Source: Paenibacillus alkalitolerans (GTDB lineage Bacteria > Bacillota > Bacilli > Paenibacillales > YIM-B00363). Taken from it: 64,000 nt of DNA. How positions within the stretch are numbered: the stretch's first letter is position 1; every line of letters begins with the position of its first letter. The notes beneath the pieces are model-generated. The model had not been told where the DNA came from and searched no databases. It saw only the letters and a list, made by a program, of their open reading frames with translations. The stretch is taken from positions 1 to 64,000 of the forward strand of contig NZ_JAEMXM010000010.1 in assembly GCF_016482785.1 (NCBI RefSeq). Reading direction: 5' to 3'. Below, piece by piece: positions 37,110 to 46,160 of this stretch. The translations under genes and the position numbers were made by a program.

Positions 37110-38124
37110 GCCGCGCAATCACTCCGCTCATCGTTACTCCGCCGCCTACCCCGCCTGCGCCTCCAGACGCGCCAAAGCCGACTCCCGTCGAACCCGGCTG
37201 TCCGGGCTTCGACAGATGGTAGCTGGCCTTGCCCAGCGGGTCAACGAACAATCCCAGATGGCTGGGCAGCACCGTAATTTCGCAAGGCAGCGTGCCGCCG
37301 AATTCTCCGTCCAAATTTAACTGAACGTAATCTTTCGATTCGATCGTCAGGCGGCTCGTCTGAAAGTTTACCACCAACGGGTCGGACACCGTTTCTCCGC
37401 GCACGATTAAGGAGACCAGCCGGATAAAATCCGGCAACGTGCACTTGCGCAGCAAATACACGTCCATCAAACCGTCGTCGATCTTCGCGTCCGGCGCCAA
37501 CCGTTCAAAGCCGCCGACGGAGCTCGTATTGGCCACTAGGAACAGCATCATCTCTTCGTGCAGCTCGACTTCCTTCGAGCGGACCGTCATCTCGATCGGC
37601 CGCAAGCGGGGCAGTTTCTCCAAACCCTTCATATAATAAGCGAGCTGTCCGAGCATCGTCTTCATCTTGCTCGGCACTTCATACGTCAATTCCGTCAGCG
37701 AACCGCCGCCGGCAATATTGATAAAGTACCGCTTGTTCAGCCGGCCGATATCGACCTTCCGCTCATGGCCTTCGGCGATGATGTCGATCGCCGCGTCCCA
37801 CGAGCGCGGAATGCCGAGCGCCCGCGCCAAGTCGTTGGTCGTGCCAAGCGGAAGAATGCCTAACGGGGGGCGATGCTCCGCCTCCGCAAGACCGCTGACG
37901 ACTTCGTTGATCGTACCGTCGCCGCCCGCGGCAATGACGATGTCGAACCCGCGCCGGGCCGCTTCCGCCGCGGCAAGCGTAGCGTCGCCGGAGCCGACGG
38001 TTGCGTGCGTGGACGTTTCGAAGCCGTACCCTTCCAGCCGCTGCAGCACGTCCGGCAGCCGCCTTCTCATCTCTTCCCGTCCGGATGTCGGATTATAAAT
38101 GAGTCTCGCTCTCTTGGCCATCAT
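37102..38124 (-). CDS. dgkB: Diacylglycerol/lipid kinase family protein (DgkB/YegS type)
   Basis: A 340-residue DagK-fold lipid kinase that probably phosphorylates diacylglycerol released during lipoteichoic acid synthesis. Family motifs are RLIYNPTSGRE, VIAAGGDGTINEVVSGL (nucleotide-binding GGDGT) and LGILPLGTTNDLARAL. The C-terminal LDGEFGG motif is present. After about residue 300 there is an unusual Gly-rich tail of about 35 residues absent from typical members. The ATG at 38124 has GGAGG 9 bases upstream; a longer frame to 38379 lies inside the chelatase gene. Overlaps both neighbours, which indicates coupled translation. Confidence 0.92.
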   Translation of the reverse strand: MMAKRARLIYNPTSGREEMRRRLPDVLQRLEGYGFETSTHATVGSGDATLAAAEAARRGFDIVIAAGGDGTINEVVSGLAEAEHRPPLGILPLGTTNDLARALGIPRSWDAAIDIIAEGHERKVDIGRLNKRYFINIAGGGSLTELTYEVPSKMKTMLGQLAYYMKGLEKLPRLRPIEMTVRSKEVELHEEMMLFLVANTSSVGGFERLAPDAKIDDGLMDVYLLRKCTLPDFIRLVSLIVRGETVSDPLVVNFQTSRLTIESKDYVQLNLDGEFGGTLPCEITVLPSHLGLFVDPLGKASYHLSKPGQPGSTGVGFGASGGAGGVGGGVTMSGVIARHE

Positions 38125-38887
38125 GATCTTGCTCCTCCAGCTTCTCCGCAATGCGCCGTTCCATCCATCGCGATAACAGAGGATGCGGCAGCAGCGAACG
38201 GCCGTTATATCGAACATCATACCCTTCAAACCGCTCCGGTATGACTTTCTCGGTAAAATACCCCTCGCTGACGAACAGCGGTACGACGAGCACTGCCCGC
38301 TCCGGGTGCCGCGAGCGCCAGAAGTCCATCTTCGAAGGAATTTGATCCGGAAGCAGCATCGCTCCGTCTCCCGCCGCAAATCCGCCCTTCTCGCAAAGCC
38401 GGCCCGCGATTCGTTCCAATACGCCGCGCCAAATCAGGTGGAACCCTTCCATCGCGCTGCCGTGACCGACGACAAGCACGAGCTCCTGCTCGGGAGTAAC
38501 GGATAAAGGAAGCATTTTCTCATACAAAATGTCCACAATATCCGGATCGTCGTCGATCGGCGCACAAAATCGAACCCGAGCCCGGCGGCGAAACGGCTCA
38601 AGGTCCGTCTCCACCCGACAGTCCGGCTTTGCGCCGAGCGCCCAGGAGATTTCCTCGACATGGGTGCTTCCGGAAGAGATGAAGAGCGGCACGACGATCA
38701 TCTCCGTTACTCCCCGCGCTTCCAATTCGCCGATGCCGTCTTGGATGAGCCTTCCTTCAACGATTTCCAAGAACGAAGAGACAATCGGAACGGAAATTCG
38801 GCGCCGTACCGCGTCGACCGCTTCGTCTACAAGCCGCACCCATTCGCTGTTGCGCGAGCCGTGGGAAATGACCAGTACCCCTTGCAT
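38093..38887 (-). CDS. sirB: CbiX/SirB-type sirohydrochlorin chelatase
   Basis: A 264-residue protein with two CbiX repeats. The first opens VLVISHGSRNSEWVRLVDEA and has VVPLFISSGSTHVEEI; the second has LVLVVGHGSAMEG and VVPLFVSEGYFTEKVIPE. The active-site His of each half are visible in SHGS and VGHGS. Members insert iron or cobalt into sirohydrochlorin for siroheme or cobalamin. No other tetrapyrrole genes are nearby. GGGAGATAA precedes the ATG; the gene end overlaps dgkB by 32 bases. Confidence 0.88.
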   Translation of the reverse strand: MQGVLVISHGSRNSEWVRLVDEAVDAVRRRISVPIVSSFLEIVEGRLIQDGIGELEARGVTEMIVVPLFISSGSTHVEEISWALGAKPDCRVETDLEPFRRRARVRFCAPIDDDPDIVDILYEKMLPLSVTPEQELVLVVGHGSAMEGFHLIWRGVLERIAGRLCEKGGFAAGDGAMLLPDQIPSKMDFWRSRHPERAVLVVPLFVSEGYFTEKVIPERFEGYDVRYNGRSLLPHPLLSRWMERRIAEKLEEQDHDGQESETHL

Positions 38888-38892
38888 CCCTG

Positions 38893-39183
38893 TTATCTCC
38901 CAAGCCGCTCCAGCGTAAACTTATATCCGTCGTTTCCGTAGTTCAAGCATCGCTTTACCCGGGAAATGGTCGCCGTGCTCGCACCGGTTTCCGTTTCGAT
39001 CTGGTTGTACGTGCTTCCCTTGCGCAGCATCCGCGCCACTTCAAGCCGCTGGGACAGCGATTGAATCTCGTTGATGGTGCAGAGATCATCAAAGAATAAA
39101 TAACATTCTTCCAAATTTTCCAGCGTGAGAATCGCCTCGAACAGTTGATCGATCGATTTATCGTTGAGCTTCTTCAATTGCAC
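38893..39183 (-). CDS. yerC: YerC/YecD family TrpR-related DNA-binding protein
   Basis: A 96-residue protein with a TrpR-like helix-turn-helix (LSQRLEVARMLRKGSTYNQI, ETGASTATISRVKRCLNYG). Its function is not established; it is conserved in Firmicutes and in B. subtilis lies beside yerB, as approximately here. A GTG start at 39183 follows AAGGGGGAAA by about 8 bases. The stop is 5 bases before the chelatase start. Confidence 0.92.
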   Translation of the reverse strand: MQLKKLNDKSIDQLFEAILTLENLEECYLFFDDLCTINEIQSLSQRLEVARMLRKGSTYNQIETETGASTATISRVKRCLNYGNDGYKFTLERLGR

Positions 39184-39379
39184 TTCAAAGTTTCCCCCTT
39201 GGTCGGACGTTAACGCATTAAAATTTTACAATGTTATAGTACCATGTTCTGCCTGAATCGTAAAAGTCCTGTAACATGTTGTTGCGAAAATCGGGACATC
39301 AGTCCATACAAAACATTCGCCTACCACATAAAGTGTAGTATGAAAGCCTAAGACTCGCGAAAAAAGGACAGTGAGCGCA

Positions 39380-39841
39380 GTGAATAAACAGGTACATGTC
39401 AGAAACACGCCGTATTACGATGGAGTACAGTACCCGGCGCCCACGCCGCAAACCAACGGTTTTCTGCCGCCGTACGGCGGACCGGCCGACTTCGGCGCGC
39501 AAACGGGGGGTCCTCCCGCATTGCCTGCCGCAACCGGGGGCGGAGCCGGCGGAGGCGGATTAGCCGGATTGCTGGGCAATCTCGGCAACATCCGTCAAAT
39601 AATCGACCGCATGGGCGGTATCGACGGCGTACTGGAGAACGTTACGAAGGTGCAGAAAATTATGGGCACTCTGCAGCAGATGGGCCCGATGCTGAAGCTC
39701 GTGATGGGCAGCTTCGGCAAAGGCAAATCGGCAATCGCTTCTGATGACGATTACGATGAATATCCCCGCCGCCGCAGACGCAGACGACGCCGCAGAAGAA
39801 GCGGTTCAACCCGCCCCTCGGCAAAGCGCCGCCGGCGCTAA
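39380..39841 (+). CDS. YqfQ/VrrA-like low-complexity protein with poly-Arg tail
   Basis: A 153-residue protein: a Pro/Gly/Tyr-rich first half, a helical stretch LAGLLGNLGNIRQIIDRMGG to about 115 similar to the YqfQ/VrrA domain, and a highly basic C-terminus with eleven consecutive Arg and a final RRRR. The basic tail suggests nucleic acid or polyanion binding. YqfQ-type proteins are associated with spores in Bacillus, but their role is unknown. Two GTG starts (39371 and 39380) are possible; 39380 has a more usual distance from AAAAAGGA. Confidence 0.65.
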   Translation: MNKQVHVRNTPYYDGVQYPAPTPQTNGFLPPYGGPADFGAQTGGPPALPAATGGGAGGGGLAGLLGNLGNIRQIIDRMGGIDGVLENVTKVQKIMGTLQQMGPMLKLVMGSFGKGKSAIASDDDYDEYPRRRRRRRRRRRSGSTRPSAKRRRR

Positions 39842-39846
39842 TTCAA

Positions 39847-39889
39847 GGTAAGAGGCGCTCGAACGGAAATTCGTTCGGGCGCCCTTACC
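39847..39889. terminator. Bidirectional terminator between convergent genes
   Basis: GGCGCTCGAACG (39853-39864) and CGTTCGGGCGCC (39872-39883) form a long stem with one wobble, extended by GGTAAG and CTTACC. It spans the 43 bases between the YqfQ-like gene and yerB. Confidence 0.7.
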
Positions 39890-40955
39890 CGGCAACGCCG
39901 GCGGCTTCGCCGCCAACATCGACTTTGGACAAGCTCGGCACGACATGGACCCATGTTTGTCCGGGCAGCAACGGCAATTCAACGCTGCCGGCATAAGCGC
40001 GAATAACTCCGTTCTTGTTTTCCCATGTAATCTCTCGCAGCTTGCCGCGTTGCAGCAAATAGCCTTTGTCCGGTCCGAACACGTCGACGTTCCTGCGCCC
40101 GGCATTGTCCAAGATCCGGTGATCCGTCTCGCAAATAAGGACGTTCGCCGCCGTTATTTGCTCCCCCGATTCAGCGTCGGTATGCGGCTTTCCCTTCATC
40201 GACCTGCGGTATAATCCGGGGCCGGCATCGTATTCGTAACCGGCGGTGTAACCGTTGATATACGGAATAGTCACACTGGCGACGGCTTGTCCCTCATTCG
40301 AAAATGCTTCCACGCTCTCGGCAAAAGCCAATACCGGATCGGTCCAGCTTTCGCGGAACTTCTTGTCCTTCGCGCCTTCCTTGATCATCTCTGTGCTCGT
40401 ATACAGATTATGCGGCGCTTTGCGGGACTTCTCCCGCCAATAATATTTGTGGTCGCCGTATACTTGATCGAGATGGTTCAAACGGTTCTTGCTGATCACG
40501 TTCATCGCGTCCTGGCTCCAGCCGGCATGAACGATCACGGCGTCCAAACCCGCGCCGAGCTCCACGAAATACGGCCGAATGCTCCTGACGGGACCGATCT
40601 TCTCGACGGTTTGGCTGTGATATACCGCGACAAATCTGGTGATATCGCCCTCCGCCAATATTTCATAGACGATATCCGCTTTGTGCAAACCCGATTGCGG
40701 CCGCGCCGCCGGCGAATTTTCCACCATCACTACGGCCGGGCGATCCGTAAGCTGCAGCTGCGACGGAGTTCCGGTCAACGGATGACGGTAGGGCGCTATC
40801 GGTTCCGCCTCTTTCTCCTGTGTTACCGGTTCCGTTGGTTCCGGTTCCGTAACGGCCGTCTCCTCGGCCGGCTGTTCCGGCACTTGCGAACATGCTGTAA
40901 GAAGCAGGGAAGCGGAAAGAAAGATGACGGCGGTTCGTTGCAGGGATCGATTCAT
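39885..40955 (-). CDS. yerB: DUF3048 (YerB-type) lipoprotein
   Basis: A 356-residue exported lipoprotein with Cys22 in LLTAC, then a Pro/Glu/Thr-rich linker to about 50. The body is the two-part DUF3048 fold: PLTGTPSQLQLTDRPAVVMV-type start, then SGLHKADIVYEILAEGDITR and YFVELGAGLDAVIVHAGWS. The function is not known; it acts at the outer surface. Gene order with yerC and the pur operon parallels B. subtilis. GAGGTGA precedes the ATG by 4-5 bases. Confidence 0.93.
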   Translation of the reverse strand: MNRSLQRTAVIFLSASLLLTACSQVPEQPAEETAVTEPEPTEPVTQEKEAEPIAPYRHPLTGTPSQLQLTDRPAVVMVENSPAARPQSGLHKADIVYEILAEGDITRFVAVYHSQTVEKIGPVRSIRPYFVELGAGLDAVIVHAGWSQDAMNVISKNRLNHLDQVYGDHKYYWREKSRKAPHNLYTSTEMIKEGAKDKKFRESWTDPVLAFAESVEAFSNEGQAVASVTIPYINGYTAGYEYDAGPGLYRRSMKGKPHTDAESGEQITAANVLICETDHRILDNAGRRNVDVFGPDKGYLLQRGKLREITWENKNGVIRAYAGSVELPLLPGQTWVHVVPSLSKVDVGGEAAGVAG

Positions 40956-41102
40956 TCGTTCACCTCGGTAAATATGTATGACTGCTACTCTATTATAACG
41001 GTTTTAGCCGGTGATGGGTTGCGAAATGGGATAGAAAGAATGATGATGGGAAATTCTAACTTTAACCACAATATTTTGAACGAAGGCGGGAGTCAGTGAA
41101 AG

Positions 41103-41834
41103 ATGTCGTATGAAAAATGGTTCGCGTTCGCCAATAAAACACGGTTACTAACACTATTGGCTATATTGGCGGCAGCGCTCGCGGCGGGGCCATGGTACGG
41201 GGAGGTTCAGGCGGAAGGCGGCGCCGCATCGCAGCCGAAACCGTTAAGCAAGCCGGACGGGGAAGTTTCCATCGTCATCGACCCTCAAGCCCACCGGCTG
41301 ACGGTATTTGTAGACGGAGTTCCGCGCAAAGCGTACCCGGTGGCGATCGGCAAGCGCAAGACTCCGACGCCGATCGGGGATTTCACAGTGGCGAATAAAC
41401 ATATAAACTGGGGTTCCGGCTTCGGCACAAGGTGGATCGGACTTAGCGTTCCATGGGGCGTGTACGGGATACACGGAACGAACCGCCCCGGCTCGATCGG
41501 CACCAACGCATCGCACGGCTGCATCCGCATGTTGAACCGGCATGTGGAAGAACTGTATCCGTGGGTAAAAATCGGCACGAAAGTGACGATCTACGGCCAC
41601 GCGCTGCGCGGTCTCAAAGAAGAGCCCCGGTGGCTGGTGAAAGGCCATACCGGCCTCGACGTCCAACTCGTGCAAAACCGGTTGAAAGCGGCGGGTTATT
41701 TCGACGGCACCTGCAACGGAATATTCGGCCCCGCCACCGACCGGGCCGTGCGCGCGTATGAGCGGTCACAGGGATTGCTCGCCGACGGAATTGTTGACCG
41801 GACGGTTTACGAGGCGCTGGGGCTCATCGAATAA
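41103..41834 (+). CDS. L,D-transpeptidase (YkuD) with C-terminal peptidoglycan-binding domain
   Basis: A 243-residue exported or membrane-anchored enzyme that forms 3-3 peptidoglycan cross-links or modifies the wall. An N-terminal hydrophobic segment (15-30) is followed by the YkuD domain about 54-165 with His124 in IHGTN, His138 and catalytic Cys140 in ASHGCIRM. A PG_binding_1 domain covers about 175-240 (GLDVQLVQNRLKAAGYFDG, FGPATDRAVRAYERSQGL). Divergent from yerB, convergent with the next gene, 25 bases apart. Confidence 0.94.
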   Translation: MSYEKWFAFANKTRLLTLLAILAAALAAGPWYGEVQAEGGAASQPKPLSKPDGEVSIVIDPQAHRLTVFVDGVPRKAYPVAIGKRKTPTPIGDFTVANKHINWGSGFGTRWIGLSVPWGVYGIHGTNRPGSIGTNASHGCIRMLNRHVEELYPWVKIGTKVTIYGHALRGLKEEPRWLVKGHTGLDVQLVQNRLKAAGYFDGTCNGIFGPATDRAVRAYERSQGLLADGIVDRTVYEALGLIE

Positions 41835-41859
41835 GCCGTTATTCAAGGCAATGAGCCGG

Positions 41860-42633
41860 TCAAGGCAAGCTTTTCAAATAATCGATGGCTTCGTCGAATG
41901 TATCCACGGAAACGATCTTTACGTCCAGATTCAATTGCTTTGCGGCCGTTTCGGCTTCCGTTTCGTTGCTCCATTCGCCCCATTCGTCCTTATCCGCCGG
42001 GATAAAGAACAGGTCGATTCCCTCTTTCCCGGCGGTTATCAGTTTATGCTTTATCGATCCGACCGAACCGACCGTTTCATCCGCTTCCAGCGTGCCTGTA
42101 CCTGCGATTTTGTAGCGTCCTCCCCGTGAGAAATCTTGGCCAGTGGCTTCTTCATACAGGCCGACTGCCACCATTAATCCGATCGAATCGCCGTATAGAT
42201 TTTGCGTTTGCGCGAGCAATTTCTCCAGACGGCCGCCGGTTTCAACCGTGCCTCTCTCTGCCTCCGCAACCTCTTCCACGGCCTCTAGAGCGTTGCTAAT
42301 CGTCGCTTCCTTGGTCTCGGTTTCGATGTATGTCTCTTCATAAGTATCGTAATACTCTTTCGGAATGGAATAAAACTCGGTTTCCGGCCCGTAGATGAGC
42401 GGCTGCACCCATTTTTCCAACAAATTCGCCGTTACCCCTCCATACACATACGTGTAGCGCACGCTCCCCTTCACTCCGATCTCTGAAACAGGCACCGTTT
42501 CGCCCGGAGCTTCGAATTCGTAATAAACGGGGATCGCGGAAACGACAGTCACTGCTGAAACAATTGCGAGAAACACCGCCACGATAACCCATTCCGGCCG
42601 TATGATTTGGCGCCTCTTCTTCAATACAGTCAT
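41860..42633 (-). CDS. Membrane-anchored Lon-like (S16) serine protease without PDZ domain
   Basis: A 257-residue protein with one N-terminal membrane helix (VIVAVFLAIVSAVTVVSAIP) and an extracytoplasmic domain. Residues about 140-257 match the S16 Lon proteolytic fold: Ser in GDSIGLMVAVGL and Lys in VGSVGSIKHKLITAGKEGID provide the Ser-Lys dyad, followed by LFFIPADK. The related YlbL proteins carry a PDZ domain, which I cannot see here. AAAGGTGAC precedes the ATG. Substrate unknown. Confidence 0.85.
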   Translation of the reverse strand: MTVLKKRRQIIRPEWVIVAVFLAIVSAVTVVSAIPVYYEFEAPGETVPVSEIGVKGSVRYTYVYGGVTANLLEKWVQPLIYGPETEFYSIPKEYYDTYEETYIETETKEATISNALEAVEEVAEAERGTVETGGRLEKLLAQTQNLYGDSIGLMVAVGLYEEATGQDFSRGGRYKIAGTGTLEADETVGSVGSIKHKLITAGKEGIDLFFIPADKDEWGEWSNETEAETAAKQLNLDVKIVSVDTFDEAIDYLKSLP

Positions 42634-42708
42634 ATGTCACCTTTTTTATGCAATATATGTTCCCATTGTACTGAAAAAACCGCCCGGCGTGGAGCAAATG
42701 TTAATGGT

Positions 42709-42738
42709 AAAAAAAAAAAGCCCGGCACCGCGGCCGGG
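42709..42738 (-). terminator. Rho-independent terminator of the GH50-like gene
   Basis: CCCGGC (42721-42726) and GCCGGG (42733-42738) form the stem, followed on the minus strand by a run of about eleven T (42709-42719). Confidence 0.88.
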
Positions 42739-42762
42739 TCAAACATTTGTTCATTTTTCGTT

Positions 42763-45630
42763 TCATTTCGGTTTGATTACAAAATAGTCGATCTTGCCGA
42801 TCTCCTGTCCCGCAACACCCTCAAACGTGAAATATACGTTTTGCGTGCCGACGGTTTCTGCGATCGGAACATTTGAAGTGACCCAGCTCTGCCATCCGCC
42901 CGTGGAAGTGACGTTAAACGTACCTATAACGGTACCCGTCGGGCTTCCCAGCCGTACCCTCATCGTACCTGAAGCGGCCGAGGCGACCCTGAAGTCGATG
43001 CTTTTCATCCCCGTCAGATTAACTTCGCTGTAAGCGGCCCAGTCTCCGGGATGCAGCGAACCGATTTTCAGCAACCCCGTTTCGGTACCCGACAATGTCT
43101 CGGTCGCAATCCCCATTTGAGAACTGTATCCCTCAGCTTCTATCTTGGCTGAAGTCGGAGCCTGCGCTGCCGAAGGCGGGGCGTATACCTCAAAGTCCCA
43201 TAACGAAAATCCGTACAGGGTGCCGCTTTTGAGCCCCAACATCCTCACATACCTTGCCTCGGTTGCCGCAAAAGATATTTCGTCTATTCCTCCATTGCCC
43301 GTATTCGTATAGAATACGTCTCTCCAATTCACGGAATCGCCGGACACCTGAATCTTGTATTCCTTTCCGTAGGCTCCCTCCCAGTTCAATCTAACTTTGT
43401 TTACGGTCTTGACCGCACCGAGGTCCGTGTATATCCACTCATTGTCGGTATAATTCGATGCCCAGCGCGTAGCGGAATTCCCGTCGACTGCATTCCCGGC
43501 GGCCATTTTCGCTGAAGGACTGGCAGCAACAGTGGCTTTCATGGAAAGATTCACCCCTCCGTACGAGTGGATATTTTCCAAACCGGAGTGTGCGGTCTTC
43601 ATAATGTTAACCATGTCCGTATACGGCTGATCCTGCTGATTGACAAGGCCGAGGTTGTAGCTCTCGCCGTCCGGGCGCCCGGTAACCGGCTGATCGAAGT
43701 ATGAAAACCATCCCGAACCCACAAACAAAGGATGCTCGGCCTGGCTTTCTACGAATGTTTGGAAAGCCCTTCCTCTGTCCGCTACGCTTGTTGTCATCGT
43801 TGCCGCACTGATATACGAAAGTCCGCGCTCGGATGAGCCGAATGAATATTCCAGATTCAACAAGGGTTTCCCATAAGCTTCGTATCTGGAAATCCACGAC
43901 CCGTCTCTCGTATAGCTGTCTACAGAAAAGGCGTCTACATACGGCATAGCCGCTTGATCCCAATCCAAACTCGTTCGCCAAGTAGGAACGATAGACGTGC
44001 CCAGGAACAGATGGTTCGGGTCGTATTTTTTGATGATGTCCCTGATCATGGAATAGTACGTTCTGGATGCCAGCCTGATATATTCCGATACATCGACGGC
44101 GGGAACATTGGCGATATTGATCGGGATATCTTTCAAAGCGTCAAACGACGCGGCGTTCGTACCCAGAAGCCGGTTGACGGCGGCGAGGTTGTTGTTGTAT
44201 CTTGGCGCAAGAAAATCCACGAATGCGCTCTTCGCCGGTGACGTGGAAGAATATGTCAGCACCTTTTTTACGATTTCCGCATCCCAACCGGCTTCATTGT
44301 CGTAGGCGTAGCCGATCAACCACTTACTGTATCTCGCATTGTGAAGCTGTGCCTTCAGCGCGTTCTCGATGATAGGGCCGCTCTGCGGGTCAAACACGTC
44401 GTACGACCATAGTATCCTTCTCAAATTCCAAGGGTCATTCAGGACTTGAATGTACGGAAACGTTATGTTTTTCGGTTTGGTCCACTTGCTAAAGGTATTA
44501 AAGCCCCATTGGATCAAGCGCTTTTTGGTAATATCCTCCCACTTCTCCTCGTAGTCGCTTCCGTATTTTTTCATCACATTGGCGACGACGAAGTTGACGT
44601 ATTCGCCGTTGGCATCTTTGGTGTAGGCGGGAGCGTAAGCGGTCCGGTCGGGCAGTTCTTCAAAAATCTGCTTCAGGGTGCCGTCCGGTTTCAGGATAGA
44701 AGTCTTGTATCCGTACTCCCACAAACTTGTTGCATCCACCCCCTTAACAATAAAGGGATATCCGTCCGGCGTAATGAACCACCATTTGCCGTCGATATTT
44801 TGAAGCCTGAAGTACCCTGTGTTTGCGTACTTGCCCCGGCATTTAATTCCTCCGTATTGATCGTATTTTGTCAGATCCAACGAAACGTTCGCCAATGCGG
44901 CGGCCTCATCGGCATATTCCCGCTGCAGCTGCGCGTCGGATGTCACCTTCCCCGGCCACGTTTCATTCATCCATTGACCGTATTTGTCAGCCAACAGAGC
45001 TTCTTTCTTCAGTTCGGCTTTCAATTCCTCGGCTGTAAAAGCGGGTTTCGCATTCTGTCCTTCGAGGCCGACGCCTCTGTAAATTTCAACTTCCGTCAAG
45101 GGAATATGTTGATAGGCTTGGGTTCGTCTAATGTTCAGCACGATAAACCTGGCCGTCTTGTTCGACATCGGTACGGTTACCGAATAGTTCAACTCGGTTC
45201 CCGCTCTTACGTGTCTGGCTGCAATGTAATAACCTGTTGCCGACTCGGGACGATACTTTACGGTAATGTCTTTAAATCCCCAATATTTGTTAGGTGAATT
45301 CAGCGCCAGGCGGATCTCGTCCAAGGGATAATCCTTAAGCAGGTCAATGATCACATTCACTGTCCCGTGAGAGGTCGCGCTCCCCATCCAGCCGGCATAA
45401 GCCGGGCCTCCGTCAAACAGAACACCGTTAGCCGAGGATATAATCCCGGTCGCTCGCCAGTCGGGAGAGTTCCCTCCGTCCGGAGCAGGACTATGAATAT
45501 AATTCCCTGTTTTTAGCAGAGTGCCTTCCCCACGAACTTTACCGGTTGGAATAATCACCGATGTGACGACAAATGCCAACATGAACGACAAAACACCGCT
45601 TCGATAAAACTTGGACCATTTCTTCTGCAT
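42763..45630 (-). CDS. Secreted GH50-like beta-agarase-type enzyme with discoidin and CBM6-like domains
   Basis: A 955-residue exported enzyme. Order: signal peptide 1-35; a first F5/8 (discoidin)-like domain about 40-190; a catalytic TIM barrel about 270-690; a second F5/8 type C domain (CBM32-like) about 705-845; a CBM6-like domain about 855-955. The barrel resembles GH50: GKWWFITPDGYPFIVKGVDA, the acid/base in AYDNEAGW near 447, the nucleophile in LLNLEYSFGSSERG near 592, and the late GSGWFSYFDQPVTGRPDGES block. GH50 enzymes hydrolyse agarose; the true polymer here could be another galactan. GGAGG precedes the ATG. It interrupts otherwise conserved pur-yer gene order. Confidence 0.85.
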   Translation of the reverse strand: MQKKWSKFYRSGVLSFMLAFVVTSVIIPTGKVRGEGTLLKTGNYIHSPAPDGGNSPDWRATGIISSANGVLFDGGPAYAGWMGSATSHGTVNVIIDLLKDYPLDEIRLALNSPNKYWGFKDITVKYRPESATGYYIAARHVRAGTELNYSVTVPMSNKTARFIVLNIRRTQAYQHIPLTEVEIYRGVGLEGQNAKPAFTAEELKAELKKEALLADKYGQWMNETWPGKVTSDAQLQREYADEAAALANVSLDLTKYDQYGGIKCRGKYANTGYFRLQNIDGKWWFITPDGYPFIVKGVDATSLWEYGYKTSILKPDGTLKQIFEELPDRTAYAPAYTKDANGEYVNFVVANVMKKYGSDYEEKWEDITKKRLIQWGFNTFSKWTKPKNITFPYIQVLNDPWNLRRILWSYDVFDPQSGPIIENALKAQLHNARYSKWLIGYAYDNEAGWDAEIVKKVLTYSSTSPAKSAFVDFLAPRYNNNLAAVNRLLGTNAASFDALKDIPINIANVPAVDVSEYIRLASRTYYSMIRDIIKKYDPNHLFLGTSIVPTWRTSLDWDQAAMPYVDAFSVDSYTRDGSWISRYEAYGKPLLNLEYSFGSSERGLSYISAATMTTSVADRGRAFQTFVESQAEHPLFVGSGWFSYFDQPVTGRPDGESYNLGLVNQQDQPYTDMVNIMKTAHSGLENIHSYGGVNLSMKATVAASPSAKMAAGNAVDGNSATRWASNYTDNEWIYTDLGAVKTVNKVRLNWEGAYGKEYKIQVSGDSVNWRDVFYTNTGNGGIDEISFAATEARYVRMLGLKSGTLYGFSLWDFEVYAPPSAAQAPTSAKIEAEGYSSQMGIATETLSGTETGLLKIGSLHPGDWAAYSEVNLTGMKSIDFRVASAASGTMRVRLGSPTGTVIGTFNVTSTGGWQSWVTSNVPIAETVGTQNVYFTFEGVAGQEIGKIDYFVIKPK

Positions 45631-45703
45631 TATCTATCCTCCTCATGTCATAATTTATTTATCGTCCTTTCGAACCAATAATGTAAGTGGTAATTCCATG
45701 TAA

Positions 45704-45732
45704 AAAGCCGATCCTGCGATAGGATCGGCTTT
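45704..45732. terminator. Bidirectional terminator-like hairpin upstream of the GH50-like gene
   Basis: Perfect 12-bp arms AAAGCCGATCCT (45704-45715) and AGGATCGGCTTT (45721-45732). The minus strand ends in T. Its stem sequence is nearly the same as that of the purD terminator 360 bases away. Confidence 0.7.
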
Positions 45733-46068
45733 AGAAGGTTAAATGATTGAAGTCTTAGAGTAATGTGCCGGTGTGTTTTGTTTTGCTTCCTTTCGCTCGC
45801 TCTCCCGGTTGCTCAGGAACTTTACGGCGTCGGCTTCCTTTTCAAACGCTCTCCCCACAACTCAGAATCACTTTTGCACATCCGCCCCAGAAATCACTTT
45901 GCACATCAGCTTGAAAATGCTCCCGCATACTCCGTATTACCTCTGTCCCAGACTCAGAACTCCACTATCCTCACAATTTCGAATATGGGTGCATCGCGTT
46001 CATTCTCTGAGCCGACGGAATAGCGATCCTACACTCCGAGTCAACATACGGCCCCTCCCCCTGCACGC
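45733..46068. other. Gene-free stretch between purD and the GH50-like gene
   Basis: Open frames on the plus strand here (for example 45763-46023) lack ribosome binding sites and protein-like composition. A partial direct repeat, CAGAA(A)TCACTTTTGCACATC-like, occurs at about 45863 and 45888. No promoter for the GH50-like gene is obvious. Confidence 0.4.
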
Positions 46069-46095
46069 AAAAAAACCGACCCTCCACAGGATCGG
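46069..46095 (-). terminator. Terminator of the pur operon after purD
   Basis: CCGACCCT (46076-46083) and AGGATCGG (46088-46095) pair with one mismatch, followed on the minus strand by seven T. Confidence 0.75.
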
Positions 46096-46160
46096 CTCTG
46101 TCTTGCCATTTTATAACAAACCTCATCGAAGTATATTCAAGGAAGCAAGACCGTGCAATG

